DNA of 64,000 bases from Mermis nigrescens (GCA_036768485.1 JAVLUZ010000143.1:6732263-6796262); one strand, 5' to 3'. Counted from the first letter of the stretch, positions 1-11,200 are shown. Notes: generated by a model not told the origin, from the letters alone. Numbers and translations are program-made.

Positions 1-321
1 AAACTAAATGAAAAATTATAAATAAAATATGATAAAAACAAAAATTTGTTGAAATTTAAACTATAAAAAAGTATTAAAATCCGATGAATTGTTATGCAAT
101 TTTCCGTGATGCTCTTACATTAGCCCGATGTCCACATTTGCAACGGCTGAAAATTTTTCGGATGCAGGGTTTTTCGGCCATTTTAACCTGTTGTATATGT
201 GATGGCCTTCTTTTCGTGGACAAAACTGACAACGAAATTCATAAATATGGCCCCAAAACGTGGATTTTTCAAAAACAGTTTTGGCATGAAATAATCTCTG
301 TCACTTAATTTGGGCTCTGCG
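1..321. other. AT-rich intron sequence, no gene seen
   Basis: No coding exon or repeat family was recognised. It lies upstream of the first visible EXO70 exon and is probably intronic. The only open frame (84-308) has no recognisable domain. Confidence 0.4.
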
Positions 322-517
322 CAGTGGCGGATCTAGGATTTTTCTAAAGGGGGGGGGGCGGTACCCCCAAGGGGGCGGAACCCTGACTTGAGCGGAAAAA
401 TTAACCGTTTTAACCCGAAAATTGCTCAAAAAATGTTTAATTTTGCGCACTATTTTGGGCCAATGGGGGAGGCGGCCGCCCCCCCCCCACCCAGCCTTCC
501 CCCTAAATCCGCCTCTG
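322..517 (+). mobile_element. F2 hAT-like MITE
   Basis: 196 bp running from CAGTGGCGGATC to CCGCCTCTG, so the two ends are inverted repeats. It is flanked by 8-bp direct repeats GCTCTGCG (314-321) and GTTCTGCG (518-525), 7 of 8 identical. It contains poly-G and poly-C runs near the two ends and no ORF of its own. The 8-bp duplication and CAG-type tip fit the hAT superfamily. Confidence 0.8.
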
Positions 518-619
518 GTTCTGCGGTCCCCTATTTTCTCTGACTTCAAAATTTTTTTTTGAATTATGAAAAATAAAAAAATTCAAGAAAATATATCCAA
601 TTCCGTCATTCAAATTTAG

Positions 620-725
620 GCTTTAACTTTCATGGAACAATTGATGCATTTGAGGGATTGTTTGGCCGTTGTCCTTTCGGTTGGGCAACCGGAAGTGAAT
701 CAAGGCTTGGTGCCAAAATATTTCG
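620..725 (+). CDS. exoc7: EXO70 (exocyst subunit) internal exon
   Basis: Exocyst subunit EXO70 helps tether secretory vesicles to the plasma membrane. This 106-nt exon begins after a polypyrimidine-AG acceptor (AG at 618-619) and ends before GTACAA (726). Read in phase 0 it gives ALTFMEQLMHLRDCLAVVLS followed by a segment ending VPKYF. This fits the part of the EXO70 C-terminal helical domain that lies just before the NNYNHIL motif found in the next exon. It ends in phase 1, whereas the next visible exon starts with one extra base. So either a small exon is unseen, or two bases (an extra CG at the next acceptor) shift the frame. Assignment rests on order and similarity to the remembered family pattern, not on a search. 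Confidence 0.6.
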
Positions 726-781
726 GTACAATAAAAGAATTTTCAATTAATCTCATTTTTAGTTTATTCACGTGTAACAAG

Positions 782-923
782 CACACATTAGCGTGGGGGG
801 TTTGTACCCCTCCCACAAGTTGAACCCCCAGATTACTGTAGATCCCAAGATTCTATTTTTTAGTAACATTTTTGGCAATTTTCCCTATTCTGACCCCCCA
901 AAATTCCTTGCTGCCCATGTATG
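782..923 (+). mobile_element. Short F1 MITE (142 bp)
   Basis: Starts CACACATTAGCGTGGGG and ends GCTGCCCATGTATG. It is flanked by perfect 8-bp direct repeats GTAACAAG (774-781 and 924-931). Shorter than other F1 copies, lacking most of the central core. Confidence 0.8.
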
Positions 924-931
924 GTAACAAG

Positions 932-1245
932 CCTTTGGAATCTTAATCAGCTTTCTTCTCAATTGTCTTGACGATATAGCCGCCGTCTCACTTCGAAACC
1001 ACGGGTTATTAGTTTCCCATGATTTTTCTCTTTCATTTCATTCCATAAGTATATATATGTGTCATAGTTAAGAGGTTTAAAAGAAATTGCTCCGCTGTTC
1101 CCAAAAGTTGATAGAATGGTTTTGAAAATTTTTAGTGGTTCAAAATTGAAAATTTTAATTGTATAAAATTCGAAGAAAGCTTTTTAGACCAGCTTTGTTT
1201 ATAGTTGAAAATTTTCAGATCTGTCATCCATATTAATAAACCCAT
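932..1245. other. EXO70 intron, nothing recognised
   Basis: AT-rich sequence between two MITEs, with no exon-like open frame and no repeat family identified. Confidence 0.35.
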
Positions 1246-2108
1246 CATACACGATCTGGGTGGTCGTGAACTTTTCACCAACCCTTCCCTCCCACAAAAA
1301 TTTTCAGCCCGCCCCCAGAAATTTTTCACCTTTACCCAGTGTTTTTTTGTACTAGGCGAAGATTTTTTCCGATGTACAAAGACTTTCGGGTTCGTCTTTG
1401 TACATGTACAAAGATTTTTGGGACGACACAAATTGCAAAAAAAGGTTTGAAATTCGCAAAAGTTTTCGGCGCGAAGCGCCGAAATGAGTAATTGTTTGTC
1501 CTCTATATCTTTAAAATGGCAGAATTTGCATTTAGAATGGAAAATGCGCCGTCTTGAGACAATTTTTAGTAATTTTTGGCGTCAGAAACTCAGAAATTAG
1601 CTAAAATACACTATTATAAATCGAAAACCCTGTTTTACCGCACCAAAATCGCTGCTGTACTATATTATAGTACACAAAAATTTGCGGGTACAAAATGTAC
1701 AAAGACTTTTGGGAACCATCTTTGTACATTTACAAACGGACCTTGTACCAAAAAAACACTGCTTCTCCCCCCAGAATCCGCGTGATTTTTCCAAAGTTCC
1801 CAAAAATCTTCTAATAATTCGCTGGAAAGGTGATTTTTCGAGCGTTTTTAGCTATCTATTGGCTCAAAAGTGTCAAATTTTTCGACGCTTCGCGCCATTA
1901 CACTCTTGTTTTGCCTATATTTTGTTCAATTTTATCGACTTTTTAAAATTTTTTCGAAATTTTTTTGTTTTATTGCTTTAAAATGATAGAGCATCGTGGA
2001 AAACGCCAAAAAAACGATGTTTTTACGTGTACCTACGATTTTTGGGCCCAAGAAAAAGTCTTTTCATGATTTCACCCCCCCCCAGAATTCCCTCGCTATG
2101 TATGTATG
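1246..2108 (+). mobile_element. F3 element, long form (863 bp)
   Basis: Starts CATACACGATCTGGG and ends GCTATGTATGTATG. Flanks AAACCCAT and CTGCCCAT share the last five of eight bases. Contains two GGCGC-TTC-GCGCC type hairpins (near 1469-1485 and 1889-1905) and repeated TTTGTACATGTACAAAG-like palindromes (1375-1425, 1690-1750). No intact ORF. The 3' third contains the GAGCATCGTGGAAAACGCC core also seen, diverged, in F1. Confidence 0.6.
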
Positions 2109-2385
2109 CTGCCCATTATTGCCTATTCATTGTCATGGTCTGGTCAATCTGATATAAGTCGGGCAAAAAAATGACAAAATCGTTTATGCTTCATGTATGG
2201 AGAAAGAAACAGATTTTTTGACGTTTACATCAATTTCTATTTATGAAGTTGTTGTGAAAAAACGGGAAAACTTTTTAAAATTAATTTTGACGACGCTGAG
2301 AATTTAAAAAAAATCTAATTATTTGAAAAGTCGTCCGTAAATCTGCATCTTAATGGTCTATCGTGTTTCTGACAAAAGTGAGCCA

Positions 2386-2590
2386 CAGTGGCGGATCCTG
2401 GATTCTCCTAAGGGGGGGGGCCGTACCCCTAAGGGGGTGGGGCGGAACCCTGACTTGGGCGGAAAAATTAGTCGTTTTAACCCGAAAATCGCTTAAAATC
2501 GCTCAAAAATCCTTAATTTTGCGCGCACTATTTAGGGCCAAATGGGGGGGCGGCCGCCCCTTCGTCGCCCCCTCCCTAAATCCGCCCCTG
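2386..2590 (+). mobile_element. F2 hAT-like MITE
   Basis: 205 bp from CAGTGGCGGATCCTGG to AATCCGCCCCTG with perfect 8-bp target duplications GTGAGCCA at 2378-2385 and 2591-2598. This is the clearest boundary for F2 in the first 10 kb. Non-coding. Confidence 0.88.
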
Positions 2591-2808
2591 GTGAGCCAGA
2601 AAGCTATTTTGAGTAAAATGGTCTAAAAGCTGGATTAAATGATTAAATGGCGCTGAAAATTAAGTCGATTCTTATCTCCGATCGTTGTCGAATTTTTTTT
2701 GTAGAGAATTTTCGATTTTTATCCAATTTTTCGGCCTTTAACTTGCTTATTTTCCCCGGAGAATTTCCCTTTTTGGTCATTCTGAGACTCCAGTATGCAT
2801 GTCTGGTC

Positions 2809-3428
2809 CATACACGCGTAGCTTGGGTATTCTGGGGGTTGGAAGCAGGGGCGGATTTTAGGGCGGCCGGCCGCCCCCATTATTGGCCCAAAATTATGCG
2901 CCGAAATTAAGGATTTTTGAGCGATTTTTTGGAGCTAAAAATAGCTCCAGTATTTTCCGCCCGAGTCAGGGTTCTGCCCCTTTCCATAGGGGTACCGCCC
3001 CCCTTAGGAAAATCCTGGATCCGCCGCTGGGTTGGAAGCGCCTTTTTTGAGCTCGAAAATGCCGGGTACGCGTCAGAAACACCGCTTTTTGGCGTTTTTG
3101 ACGATGCTCTATCTTTCTAGACCATAAAAATCTTTTTAAAAAAATTCCGAAAAAAATAAAAAAAGTCGAATAAATTTAACAAAATATAGTCAAAAGAGGG
3201 AGTATTTGGCGCGAAGCGCCGAAAATTTTACACTTTTGGGCAAATGTATTGCTAAAAACGTTCAAAAATGTGCTACCTTTTACGAATTTTTTGGGAAATT
3301 TTCCGAAACTTTCGAGAAGTCGCTTGAAATTCTGGGTAGTTTGGGTGAAAAAATTTTCCCGGTAGGTGGGTGCAAATTTTTTCAGGGGGGGGTTATGAAC
3401 CCCCAAGACCCCCCCAAGTTCATATATG
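2809..3428 (-). mobile_element. F3 element, reverse, with nested F2
   Basis: Begins CATACACGCGTAGC and ends CAAGTTCATATATG, the reverse complement of the F3 tips at 24415 and 14847. The hairpin GGCGCGAAGCGCC lies near 3208. It is interrupted by the F2 copy at 2846-3030. Flanking duplications are no longer recognisable, so this copy is probably old. Confidence 0.55.
2846..3030 (-). mobile_element. F2 MITE nested in F3
   Basis: Reverse-oriented F2 from CAGGGGCGGATTTTAGG to GGATCCGCCGCTG(G). Flanked by GTTGGAAG at 2838-2845 and 3031-3038. It sits inside an F3 copy, so F2 moved after that F3 was in place. Confidence 0.82.
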
Positions 3429-4202
3429 GAGCTTTAACCCATGGAAACGCTGGGCATGTATAGATGTCTTATCTAACATATGGGTCAAGAAATTTCCCAA
3501 AATACCCAAAATACGTTTTTGGAAAAAACGAAAATACGAAAATAGAGCTAATAAATTCATAAATTTCGAAAATAATGTCGAACGCACGTCTCTAAAATAC
3601 TTTGGAAGTTGAGAATCGCTTTCTCATACGTTTTGCAGAATAACTACTAAATTTTGCTTTATTCATAACGTTTCTGACCAAAACAATTGGGGATCATTAA
3701 ATCCACCCCAAAAAATGTTCAAAATTCTAAACCATTTACAACATTGCAACTAACTGTTCCCCTATATGTCCGTGTATGTTTTCTATTATCTCGTAGAATT
3801 AATTTTAATTTTTGCCAAAATTAATTTAAAAAATTAATTTTCGATTATTTCCCTCCATAAATAATTACCCCTCTTTTGACCTCGAAAAGATGCTTCTGGT
3901 CCCCCAAGGCCATAAATGTATCAGTGGGATGGGGGATTCTCCCACGCAAAGTCGAGCGTCCCCCACCCCTCACTAAAGCCAGGACTTTTTAGGTGTCCCT
4001 TCCCATTTTCAGCGGAAAAAAAATCGAATTTTTTTTGCTGTTTTTGGCCAGTTTTTGACCAAAAATTGGAGGTCGTTTACCCCCCCCCCTAAAAAATGGC
4101 TAGGACCCCCCAATTTCGAGCCGTTGAGCATATGCCCAGGGCCTAGCCCTGTAATTTTTTGTCTTGCCCATCCGCGCACCTGGTTTCCCCTACCAGCCTA
4201 CG
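3429..4202. other. EXO70 intron, degenerate repeat fragments
   Basis: Mostly AT-rich sequence. Poly-C/G runs near 3900-3980 and 4080 resemble eroded ends of the MITE families, but no boundary can be drawn. No exon recognised. Confidence 0.35.
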
Positions 4203-4657
4203 ATTTACTGGCAATCCAATTTCAGGGGACCAACACCAATTTTTTCGGGGGACTAAGCCCAAAAAGGCCAAAAATAGCACAAAATAACGTTTAAAAAGTC
4301 CGACGTTTTCCTGAATTTGGGGGTCCGAACCATCACTGTCGGCGGCACCGAAATTCTGGGGGGGGCTGAAAAATTTCTGGGGGGGGGGGTGTAAAATTTT
4401 TAAAGGTCAAAAAATAGAGTCTGAAAAAGTGATCGTATGGTCGAAGAAAACACCATTTTTCGACGTTTCTCATCAAGCACTATCCAATATCATCAAAAAA
4501 ATTGCTTTAAAAAGCAAAAAATTCTTGGGGGGGGTTATTTGATTTGGGGGGGGGGGGGGTATTTCAACTGCAATCTGGTGGCGCGCACCCCCAAAGACCC
4601 CCGCACGCCCACGTGTGGTCGGAGCGGCCCCCTAGTTCCCCGTAGGATACGTGCCTG
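4203..4657 (-). mobile_element. F5 element interrupted by F1
   Basis: The stretch at 4215-4330 (GGGGACCAACACCAAT, then a segment like GCCAAAAATAGCACAAAATAA) and the end at 4626-4657 (TACGTGCCTG) match the F5 copies at 16103, 55014 and 61802. The F1 copy at 4331-4617 sits between them. The left end is eroded. Confidence 0.55.
4331..4617 (-). mobile_element. F1 MITE nested in F5
   Basis: Reverse-oriented F1 ending CACGCCCACGTGTG. Flanks GTCCGAAC (4323-4330) and GTCGGAGC (4618-4625) match at 6 of 8 positions. It contains the F1 core around 4470 (GTTTCTCATCAAGCACTATCC). Confidence 0.7.
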
Positions 4658-4703
4658 AATCTTATCACTTTGAACCGAATTTTGTTACGCTGCAATTTTT
4701 TAG

Positions 4704-4884
4704 CGCGCGTATTTTGTCGGCCCTTGGTCTGAACGCTGCAAACCAAGCCGAATTTTACACCGCCGTTTCGTTCGCCGATTTCTTATCATTAAAATGTTTG
4801 TTCATGCTCAACAATTATAATCATATCCTAAAAACCCTCCAAAAAACTGGCCTCATGAAATTGGTTTGTCAACAAAATCGAGAA
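4704..4884 (+). CDS. exoc7: EXO70 internal exon with NNYNHIL motif
   Basis: Follows an AG acceptor at 4702-4703 behind a T-rich tract. The translation runs ARILSALGLNAANQAEFYT and then FMLNNYNHILKTLQKTGLMK. This matches the EXO70 signature in which an NNYxYILK segment is followed by a short helix. The donor is uncertain: GTCGAA at 4885 (used here), GTTGCT at 4897 and GTTTGT at 4864 are all in phase 0. The next certain exon needs two leftover bases, so a short exon (about 15-20 residues in other EXO70 proteins) must lie between 4.9 and 13.5 kb and was not found. The exon starts with one base before the GCG codon, which does not fit the phase of the exon at 620-725. Confidence 0.8.
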
Positions 4885-5021
4885 GTCGAAAATTCAGTTG
4901 CTACGAGCTTAAATCCGGGGTTATAGGCGGCAGTATATCGCTAGGGTAAATGTTGCCGAATTTTTTTGAATTATTGACCGCGGATCTGAGTCAATTTTTC
5001 ATAACTTTGACACATGCTCAA

Positions 5022-5277
5022 CACACCTGGGTGTGGGGGTTTGGGGTATGCACCTCCGTGAAACCAAAATATCCCCCCCAGAAATCGAAATGCCCCTCTA
5101 AATAAAATTTTTGGAAATTTTTTCGTTTTTTTCGCAATTTTTTGATGCCAATGGATAGTGCTTGATGAGAAACGTTGAAAAATGGTGTTTTTACGCCATA
5201 CCACCATTTTTAAGGCCATTTTTTGACCTTCGGAAAATCTTTTGCACCCCCCAGAATTTTCTTGCAGCCCACGTATG
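5022..5277 (+). mobile_element. F1 MITE
   Basis: Begins CACACCTGGGTGTGGGGG and ends GCAGCCCACGTATG. The 8-bp flanks ATGCTCAA and ATTCTCAA match at 7 positions. It carries the full F1 core (GCCAATGGATAGTGCTTGAT near 5148). Confidence 0.82.
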
Positions 5278-5520
5278 ATTCTCAATGTTTTGGGTCAAAA
5301 AACCAGTTTGAATCAATTTTGGGCCATCAACGAGTTTTTTTAAATAAAATTTCTGGAGAATTTATTTGCTTCGGGTCAGTGACAAAAATTGCCATTTAAA
5401 ATTATTAAAAATTTTATTAAAAATTTCAATTTCATCTTAGCGTCATTGTTGAAATTTTCTACGAAATTTTTTTCGAGGTTTTTGGTCGGGAAGTTTTTTC
5501 TTTATTTCTGTTCCGTGTAG

Positions 5521-6650
5521 TATTTTTTATTCCTATTTATATTATTCGCCTTTTTTATTTTCATATTTTTGTATCCTAATTTTTTATTCCTATTTTTATT
5601 ATTCGTATTTTTTATTTTCATTTTTATCTTTATTTTTTTTAATTCTATTTTTATTATTCGTATTTTTTATTTTCATTTTTATCCCAATTTTTTATTCCTA
5701 TTTTTATTATTCGTATTTTTTTATTATTTGTTTTTATCCTAATTTTTTATTCCTATTTTTATTATTCGTATTTTTTATTTTCATTTTTATCCTAATTTTT
5801 ATTCCTATTTTTATTATTCGTATTTTTTATTATTTGTTTTTTCTCCTAATCTTTTATTCCTATTTTTATTATTCGCATTTTTTATTTTCATTTTTTATCC
5901 TAATTTTTTATTCCTATTTTTATTATTCGTATTTTTTATTTTCATTTTTATCTTTATTTTTTAATTCTATTTTTTATTATTCGTATTTTTTATTTTCATT
6001 TTTATCCTAATTTTTTATTCCTATTTTTATTATTCGTATTTTTTTTATTATTTGTTTTTATCCTAATTTTTTATTCCTATTTTTATTATTCGTATTTTTT
6101 TATTTTCATTTTTATCCTAATTTTTTATTCCTATTTTTATTATTCGTATTTTTTATTATTTGTTTTTATCCTAATTTTTTATTCCTATTTATATTATTCG
6201 TATTTTTTATTTTCATTTTTTATCCTAATTTTTTATTCCTATTTTTATTATTCGTATTTTTTATTTTTCATTTTTATCTTTATTTTTTTAATTCTATTTT
6301 TATTATTCGTATTTTTTATTTTTCATTTTTATCCTAATTTTTTATTCCTATTTTTATTATTCAGGCTTTTTTATTATTTGTTTTTATCCTAATTTTTTAT
6401 TCCTATTTTTATTATTCGTATTTTTTATTTTCATTTTTATCCTAATTTTTTATTCCTATTTTTATTATTCGTATTTTTTATTTTCATTTTTATTCTAATT
6501 TTTTATTTCTATTTTTATTATTCGTATTTTTTATTTTTTCATTTTATCCTAATTTTTTATTCCTAATTTTTATTATTCGTATTTGTTATTTTTTTATTTT
6601 ATTCTTATTTTTATTTCTATTTTTATTTGTTATGTTTTTTATTTGGCTTT
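5521..6650. repeat. 53-bp AT-rich minisatellite
   Basis: About 1.1 kb of tandem units. Each contains ATTATTCGTATTTTTTATT, then TTCATTTTTATCCTAATTTT, then TTATTCCTATTTTTATT. There are roughly 20 units of about 53 bp, with some 33-35 bp internal variants using TTATTTGTTTTTATCC instead of TTTTCATTTTTATCC. It lies in an EXO70 intron and has no ORF of interest. Confidence 0.9.
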
Positions 6651-7110
6651 GTATAGACGTGTGGGGGTCACTGGACTACCCAATATCCGACGGACCTCGG
6701 AATTGAATATTAAATCTTCGAATTCTTCGTTTTTTCGCTGTTTTTTTTTGCTGCAAAAACTGATTAGACATTGTTTTTTCAATACTATCGATTGATTGTT
6801 TGGCACTTTTCCGATATTCGAAAATTTTGGGAGCCGCGGGACCCGCAGAATTAAGGCACTGTCACGCGTTTGTTATCTAGAAGTTTGCTATACGGTTCGT
6901 TTAGTATTTGCGCATTCGTTACGGGTTTCGCCGTTTCCTGAGTTTTGAATTCGTATGTTCAAAGCCTCATGTTTACATTCATTCCTAGCGGAAGAAAGCC
7001 TGAATTTTTAATGGAAAAAACGGAAGGAAGGGAAAAAGCTGGAAAAATGGAGTAGAAAAATCAGGCTTAAACAATGTTGCTAGCTAATATCGTGATCGAT
7101 GCCGATATTT
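6651..7110. other. EXO70 intron, nothing recognised
   Basis: No repeat boundary, RNA gene or exon identified. Confidence 0.35.
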
Positions 7111-7592
7111 CAGTGCTCGCCATGAAAAATGACGCACTATAATCGTCAGATTTATACTGAATGATGCGCCGCGAGCGCTCGCGTTTCGTCTATAATGCGC
7201 TATCTCTCTTTTTTATATTTTATAGGATATTTGTCTGTACCATGCCGTTAATCTGGCGATGCGGACGGCGCACTAGCTATTAATAGCGCCAACAAGAGGA
7301 AGCGCTGTCTGCGTGGATCGCCGTTCTGTAGTCAGCGAACGCGCGTGAACGCCGTTCTATATTCAGGCACGTGCGCGCTTCCGGCATTCACATGCGCGCT
7401 TCCTTGTCGTTGGCGCTATTAGTTGCTAAATTGTGCCGTCCGCATCGTTAGATTAACGGTATGATACAGATAAATATCCTATAATAATAAAAAAATGATA
7501 GCGCGTTATGGAACGAGCGCGGCGCTCGCGGTACGCAATCATCTAACGCCAAATCTGACGGTTATAGTGCGTCATCTTTCATGGCGAGCGCA
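7111..7592. mobile_element. F4 foldback element
   Basis: The left end CAGTGCTCGCCATGAAAAAT and the right end TCTTTCATGGCGAGCG are inverted repeats. The pairing continues inward through the sequences near 7240-7300 and 7395-7460 (GCGCCAACAAG versus CTTGTCGTTGGCGC). Almost the whole 480 bp folds on itself. The sister copy is at 9067-9469. No convincing target duplication was found. Confidence 0.75.
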
Positions 7593-8195
7593 TATTACGC
7601 ATTTTTGACTCCTGGTATAACCTTTGACCCTGGCGCAATAAGTGCCCTCAGAATCGTCAATTTTTCAAAAAAAAATCAAAAAAATGTGGCGTTTTAGGGC
7701 TTTTTAAAATTAGGTTTTAGTTCAAAAGTGCAAAATTTGCAGCGCTTCGCGCCATATCCTCATTCATTGACTGCGTTTCGTTCATTTACTTAATTTTTTC
7801 GAGAAATTTATTGGTGTTTTTTTTGTTTTAGCCTGATCTAGAATTCCTATGCTGCATCATATATGCGACAGGGGGCCTAACTAATCTGCTCCTATATCTC
7901 GGTACGGTAACCGCTTGAGGCTGCTATTGATATGCATTTTTTGGGTGTTTTAAAAGTTTCGGAATTTTAAAATTAAAATTTGAAAAAATTTTTCTCATTT
8001 GCCTATTTAATAGGTCGTCAAAATTATTTTTTTAAACAAAATTATCAAGCTTTTTCCATCTTTAGAGTAGGTTAAGGAGAGTAAAAGGTACGAGGGCCGA
8101 AATTAGGGATATTTTCAGGAGCTCATCGATTTTACGCTTTAATCCAGTGGTATGCATGCATGCGCAGGCCCGTGTCCATCGGATCCGGCCAAGAG
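7593..8195. repeat. Eroded F3 fragment and intron
   Basis: 7660-7850 contains the F3 hairpin (GCGCTTCGCGCC at 7741) with the downstream CATTTACTTAATTTTTTCGA-like stretch of other F3 copies. Ends cannot be placed. The rest is unclassified AT-rich DNA. Confidence 0.45.
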
Positions 8196-8600
8196 CGATG
8201 GGCGGCCCCAAAGTTATGGGGGGAAGTGCAAGATTTTTTGAAGTTAAAAAATGACCTTAAAAGTAATGGTATAACGAAAAAACACCAATTTTACTTTTTC
8301 TCATCCGGCATTCCATTGGCATCAAAAATTGCGGAAAAACAAAAAAAATTCCAAAGATAAAACGCGAGCTTTTCGAGCAAAAATATTTTTGTGTGTACTC
8401 AAGGCTATAAAAAGTGTTGCTTTTTAGTGCGCTGAAGCCAAAATTTCTGGAAAAATACTTCTTATCTGGCGCCAAGCGCCGAAAATTTGAAGATTTGGCG
8501 ACAAAGTCGAGCGATATTCCCATCTATCCGTGCGTCATCTTACCCATCGAATTTTTTTCGGCCAAGGGGGAGCGGCCCCTTAAATGCAGCCCTGGCGCAT
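8196..8600 (-). repeat. F1/F3 composite fragment
   Basis: 8196-8360 matches reverse F1 (GATGGGCGGCCCC, then a core with GGCATTCCATTGGCATCAAA). It is followed by a hairpin GGCGCCAAGCGCC at 8469 and F3-like sequence ending in a G/C-rich stretch near 8595. Boundaries and order of insertion are not clear. Confidence 0.45.
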
Positions 8601-9066
8601 ACAACTGATTACTGAATTCGGTTTAAAAAAATCCTTGGAACACAGGTGCGCAAGGTCAAACTTCTTCAGGGAGGGGCACAAATCGAAAATTTGGAGATAT
8701 AGCTAAGTGCTGTAAAAACGGGTTTTACTGGAAAAACGACGGCGCATATCGCTTTAAAACCATCGTTTTTGAGCTTTTGTGGCAAAGGTATAGCTTTTTG
8801 AACTCGCAAAAGCCACATACGCTCCTGTGATCTTTTGATGTAAAAAATAGCTATTTAGGCCGTTTTTGAAGTCGAGAAGAGAACTATAATAGTACGATGA
8901 AGTCATCAAAACGAAAGAGAAGCGAGAAAGAAGAAAGAAAATGAGGAGGAAAATAAATAATTAAATAAATAGATAAATAAAACACCAAATACTAAATGAA
9001 AAGGACAGAGAAAAAAACCAAAAAATATAAGAAATAAAGACGGATATAGAAGTTCAACGCCTTGTT
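8601..9066. other. EXO70 intron, nothing recognised
   Basis: A purine-rich stretch at 8920-9050 has no recognisable feature. No exon identified. Confidence 0.35.
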
Positions 9067-9469
9067 CAGTGGTCGCCATGGAAGATGACGCGCCATCATC
9101 CTCAGAATTATAACGCAGCCTGCCGCGTCTTTCTATTCAGCGCCATAACTCATCATCCAACGTCGATGCGGCGCAGTTAATAGCACCAACAAGAAGGAAG
9201 CGCGGAACATAACGCCAGCAAATACAGGCTACCAAATGCTATCGCTATTGCCAAACATAACGCTGCTAAGCGCGCTTCCTTCTTGTTGGTGCTATTAATA
9301 GCTAAATTGCGCCGTCCGCATCGGCAGATTAACGGGATACGATGGAGGTTTATGGCGCTGAATAGAAAAAGAGATGATGAGCGCATGATGGACGTAAACG
9401 CGGCGCTCGCGACGCACCATCCATTATAATTCTGAGGTGACGGCGCGTCATCTTTCATGGCGACCACTG
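9067..9469. mobile_element. F4 foldback element
   Basis: Perfectly mirrored tips CAGTGGTCGCCATG and CATGGCGACCACTG. The inverted repeat continues through most of the 403 bp, with inner segments GCACCAACAAGAAGGAAGCG and CGCTTCCTTCTTGTTGGTGC. The apparent open frame on the minus strand at 9177-9512 is a by-product of this palindrome. Confidence 0.85.
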
Positions 9470-9742
9470 CATTAGTGAGAAAGAAACAAAAAGGACGCGT
9501 GAAATAGCACAAGTTTTTTTTGACAATGTTTCTGATGTTTTATAAAAATTTTGATTTTCGTTCTCCTGTCAGAAAATCCGAATCCTCCACTGCATATGCC
9601 TGAACCATTGGTATCTGGGCAAAATTTTTTACTCGGCCGGAGTTATGACCTGTTGAATTGGAATGCGGCCTTTTTTATGGGCCACCCTATATAATATCTA
9701 AATAATTTTTTCGTATGCCTAAAGTGCCTGATCTTTACTGGC

Positions 9743-9914
9743 GAAAGGGTCTTAAAAATGGTGGTATGGCGAAAAACACCACTTTTCAACGTTTCTCATC
9801 GTGCACTATCCATTGGCATCAAAAAATCGCGAAAAAATTTTCAGAAATTGAATTCCTGAGGGGTATTTACTTTCTAGTGTTATCTCAAACCCGCCCCTCC
9901 TGTGCCCACGTGTG
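9743..9914 (-). mobile_element. Truncated F1 MITE
   Basis: Reverse F1 from the core (AATGGTGGTATGGCGAAAA) to the tip GTGCCCACGTGTG. The other tip is missing, so no target duplication can be assigned. Confidence 0.6.
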
Positions 9915-10253
9915 CTGGAGTACCTTCGTCAATTTATGTAATGTCTGATAAAATGTTTAAAAGATAAAAAGGGATACTAATACGGCACGAAGCGCCGTAA
10001 GATTTTGACCATTTAACCGTTTTCAAAGTCGCGACTGACATGATAGTTCGAAAAAGTTGAGGGTGAAAGCGCAGAGGAAGTTGCCATCTCTCCTTACCAT
10101 TTTGAAACAAACTTTGAGGCTTTGTAAAGATAAATTAAAACTGGTATAAAAAAATCTTTCACATTAAATTTTCATTATTGTGAGTTGATGTTATATTCTG
10201 TTTGATACAAGCTTCTAAACTCGAAGCAAAAGTATTACAATAGGGAATAACAG

Positions 10254-10484
10254 CACACTCCGGCGTTAGGGGCTCGGGGTCACCCCCAGAAACCAAAATA
10301 CCTCCCCTATTAAGAATTCAATTTTTGAAATTTTTTGTTTTTTCGCAATTTTTTGGTGCTAATTGATAGTGCTCGTTGAGAAACTTTGAAAAATGGTGTT
10401 TTTCGCCATGCCACAATTTTTAAAACCATTTTTTGACCTTTGAAAAATCTGGCATCCCTAGAATTTTGGTGTTGCCGACGTATA
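10254..10484 (+). mobile_element. F1 MITE
   Basis: Tips CACACTCCGGCG and GTTGCCGACGTATA. Flanks AATAACAG and AAGAACAA match at 6 of 8 positions. The core is conserved (GATAGTGCTCGTTGAGAAAC). Confidence 0.65.
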
Positions 10485-10914
10485 AAGAACAATAGTAGTT
10501 TCCGCAAATTCTGGGTTTTTTTTTCTGCTTTTTTGAACTCATTTTGAAGCTAATAAGGCGGAAAATACATAAAACTGCTAAGACCGATATTTTTCCGATT
10601 TTTGTCCCCGCCTAAAACATTTGCACAATTTGGGCGAAAGGGCCGAAAAGTGTTCATACTGATAGAGAAATCTTTTCTGATTACAAAAAGCCAGTGTCAT
10701 TATAAATTTCTAGGTGTCCTGTGATGAAAAATATAAAAAATGAACAGCGCGGTGCGACGCGCCGGAAAATTCTGCTAATTTAATCATTTAAAGTAGAATT
10801 TTTGGCCTTCTTACCGCAATCATGCTAAAAATTGTCCTGTAGTACCTTTCGTTTTTTCGAAACGCCTGACAGTACCTGACTTTCCAAAACCTTAGCAGTG
10901 GTAATACCCTCCTC
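10485..10914. other. EXO70 intron, nothing recognised
   Basis: A diverged GC stem (GCGCGGTGCGACGCGCC near 10746) resembles the dispersed hairpin. No exon was recognised. Confidence 0.35.
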
Positions 10915-11200
10915 ACCAGATGTGTTCTTGGTAGGGGGTTAGACCCTCACCCCAGAATAGCAACTGAACCCCGCAAAGTGGCTGCGACCCCCCAGAATTA
11001 TCGATTTTTTGTAAAAAGTTAGTAAGAGTTGTAAAAATTGTGCCTTTTTAAGCGTTTTCAGCCCATTTGGCTCAAAAATTCAAAATTTTTCGCGCTTCGC
11101 GCCCTACACGCATTTTTTGACCATATTTTGTTCGATTTACTCATTTTTCCGAATATTTCCGAAACTTTTTTTTGGAGTTTTTGAAGAATATGGTGTGAAC
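10915..11200 (+). mobile_element. F3 element, short form
   Basis: Contains the F3 order of poly-C blocks followed by CCCCAGAATTATCGATTTTT, then CAGCCCATTTGGCTC, then the hairpin CGCGCTTCGCGCC at about 11088. Ends not resolved. Confidence 0.5.

Noticed and set aside
84..308. Possible EXO70 upstream exon
   Set aside because: No motif of the family and no convincing splice borders.
340..500. Poly-G/poly-C tracts as telomere-like or G-quadruplex switch sequence
   Set aside because: They recur at fixed positions in F2 and F1 copies and are best explained as parts of those MITEs.
9177..9512. 111-codon frame on the minus strand with hydrophobic segments
   Set aside because: It lies within the F4 palindrome and its right flank, so it is an artefact of the repeat.
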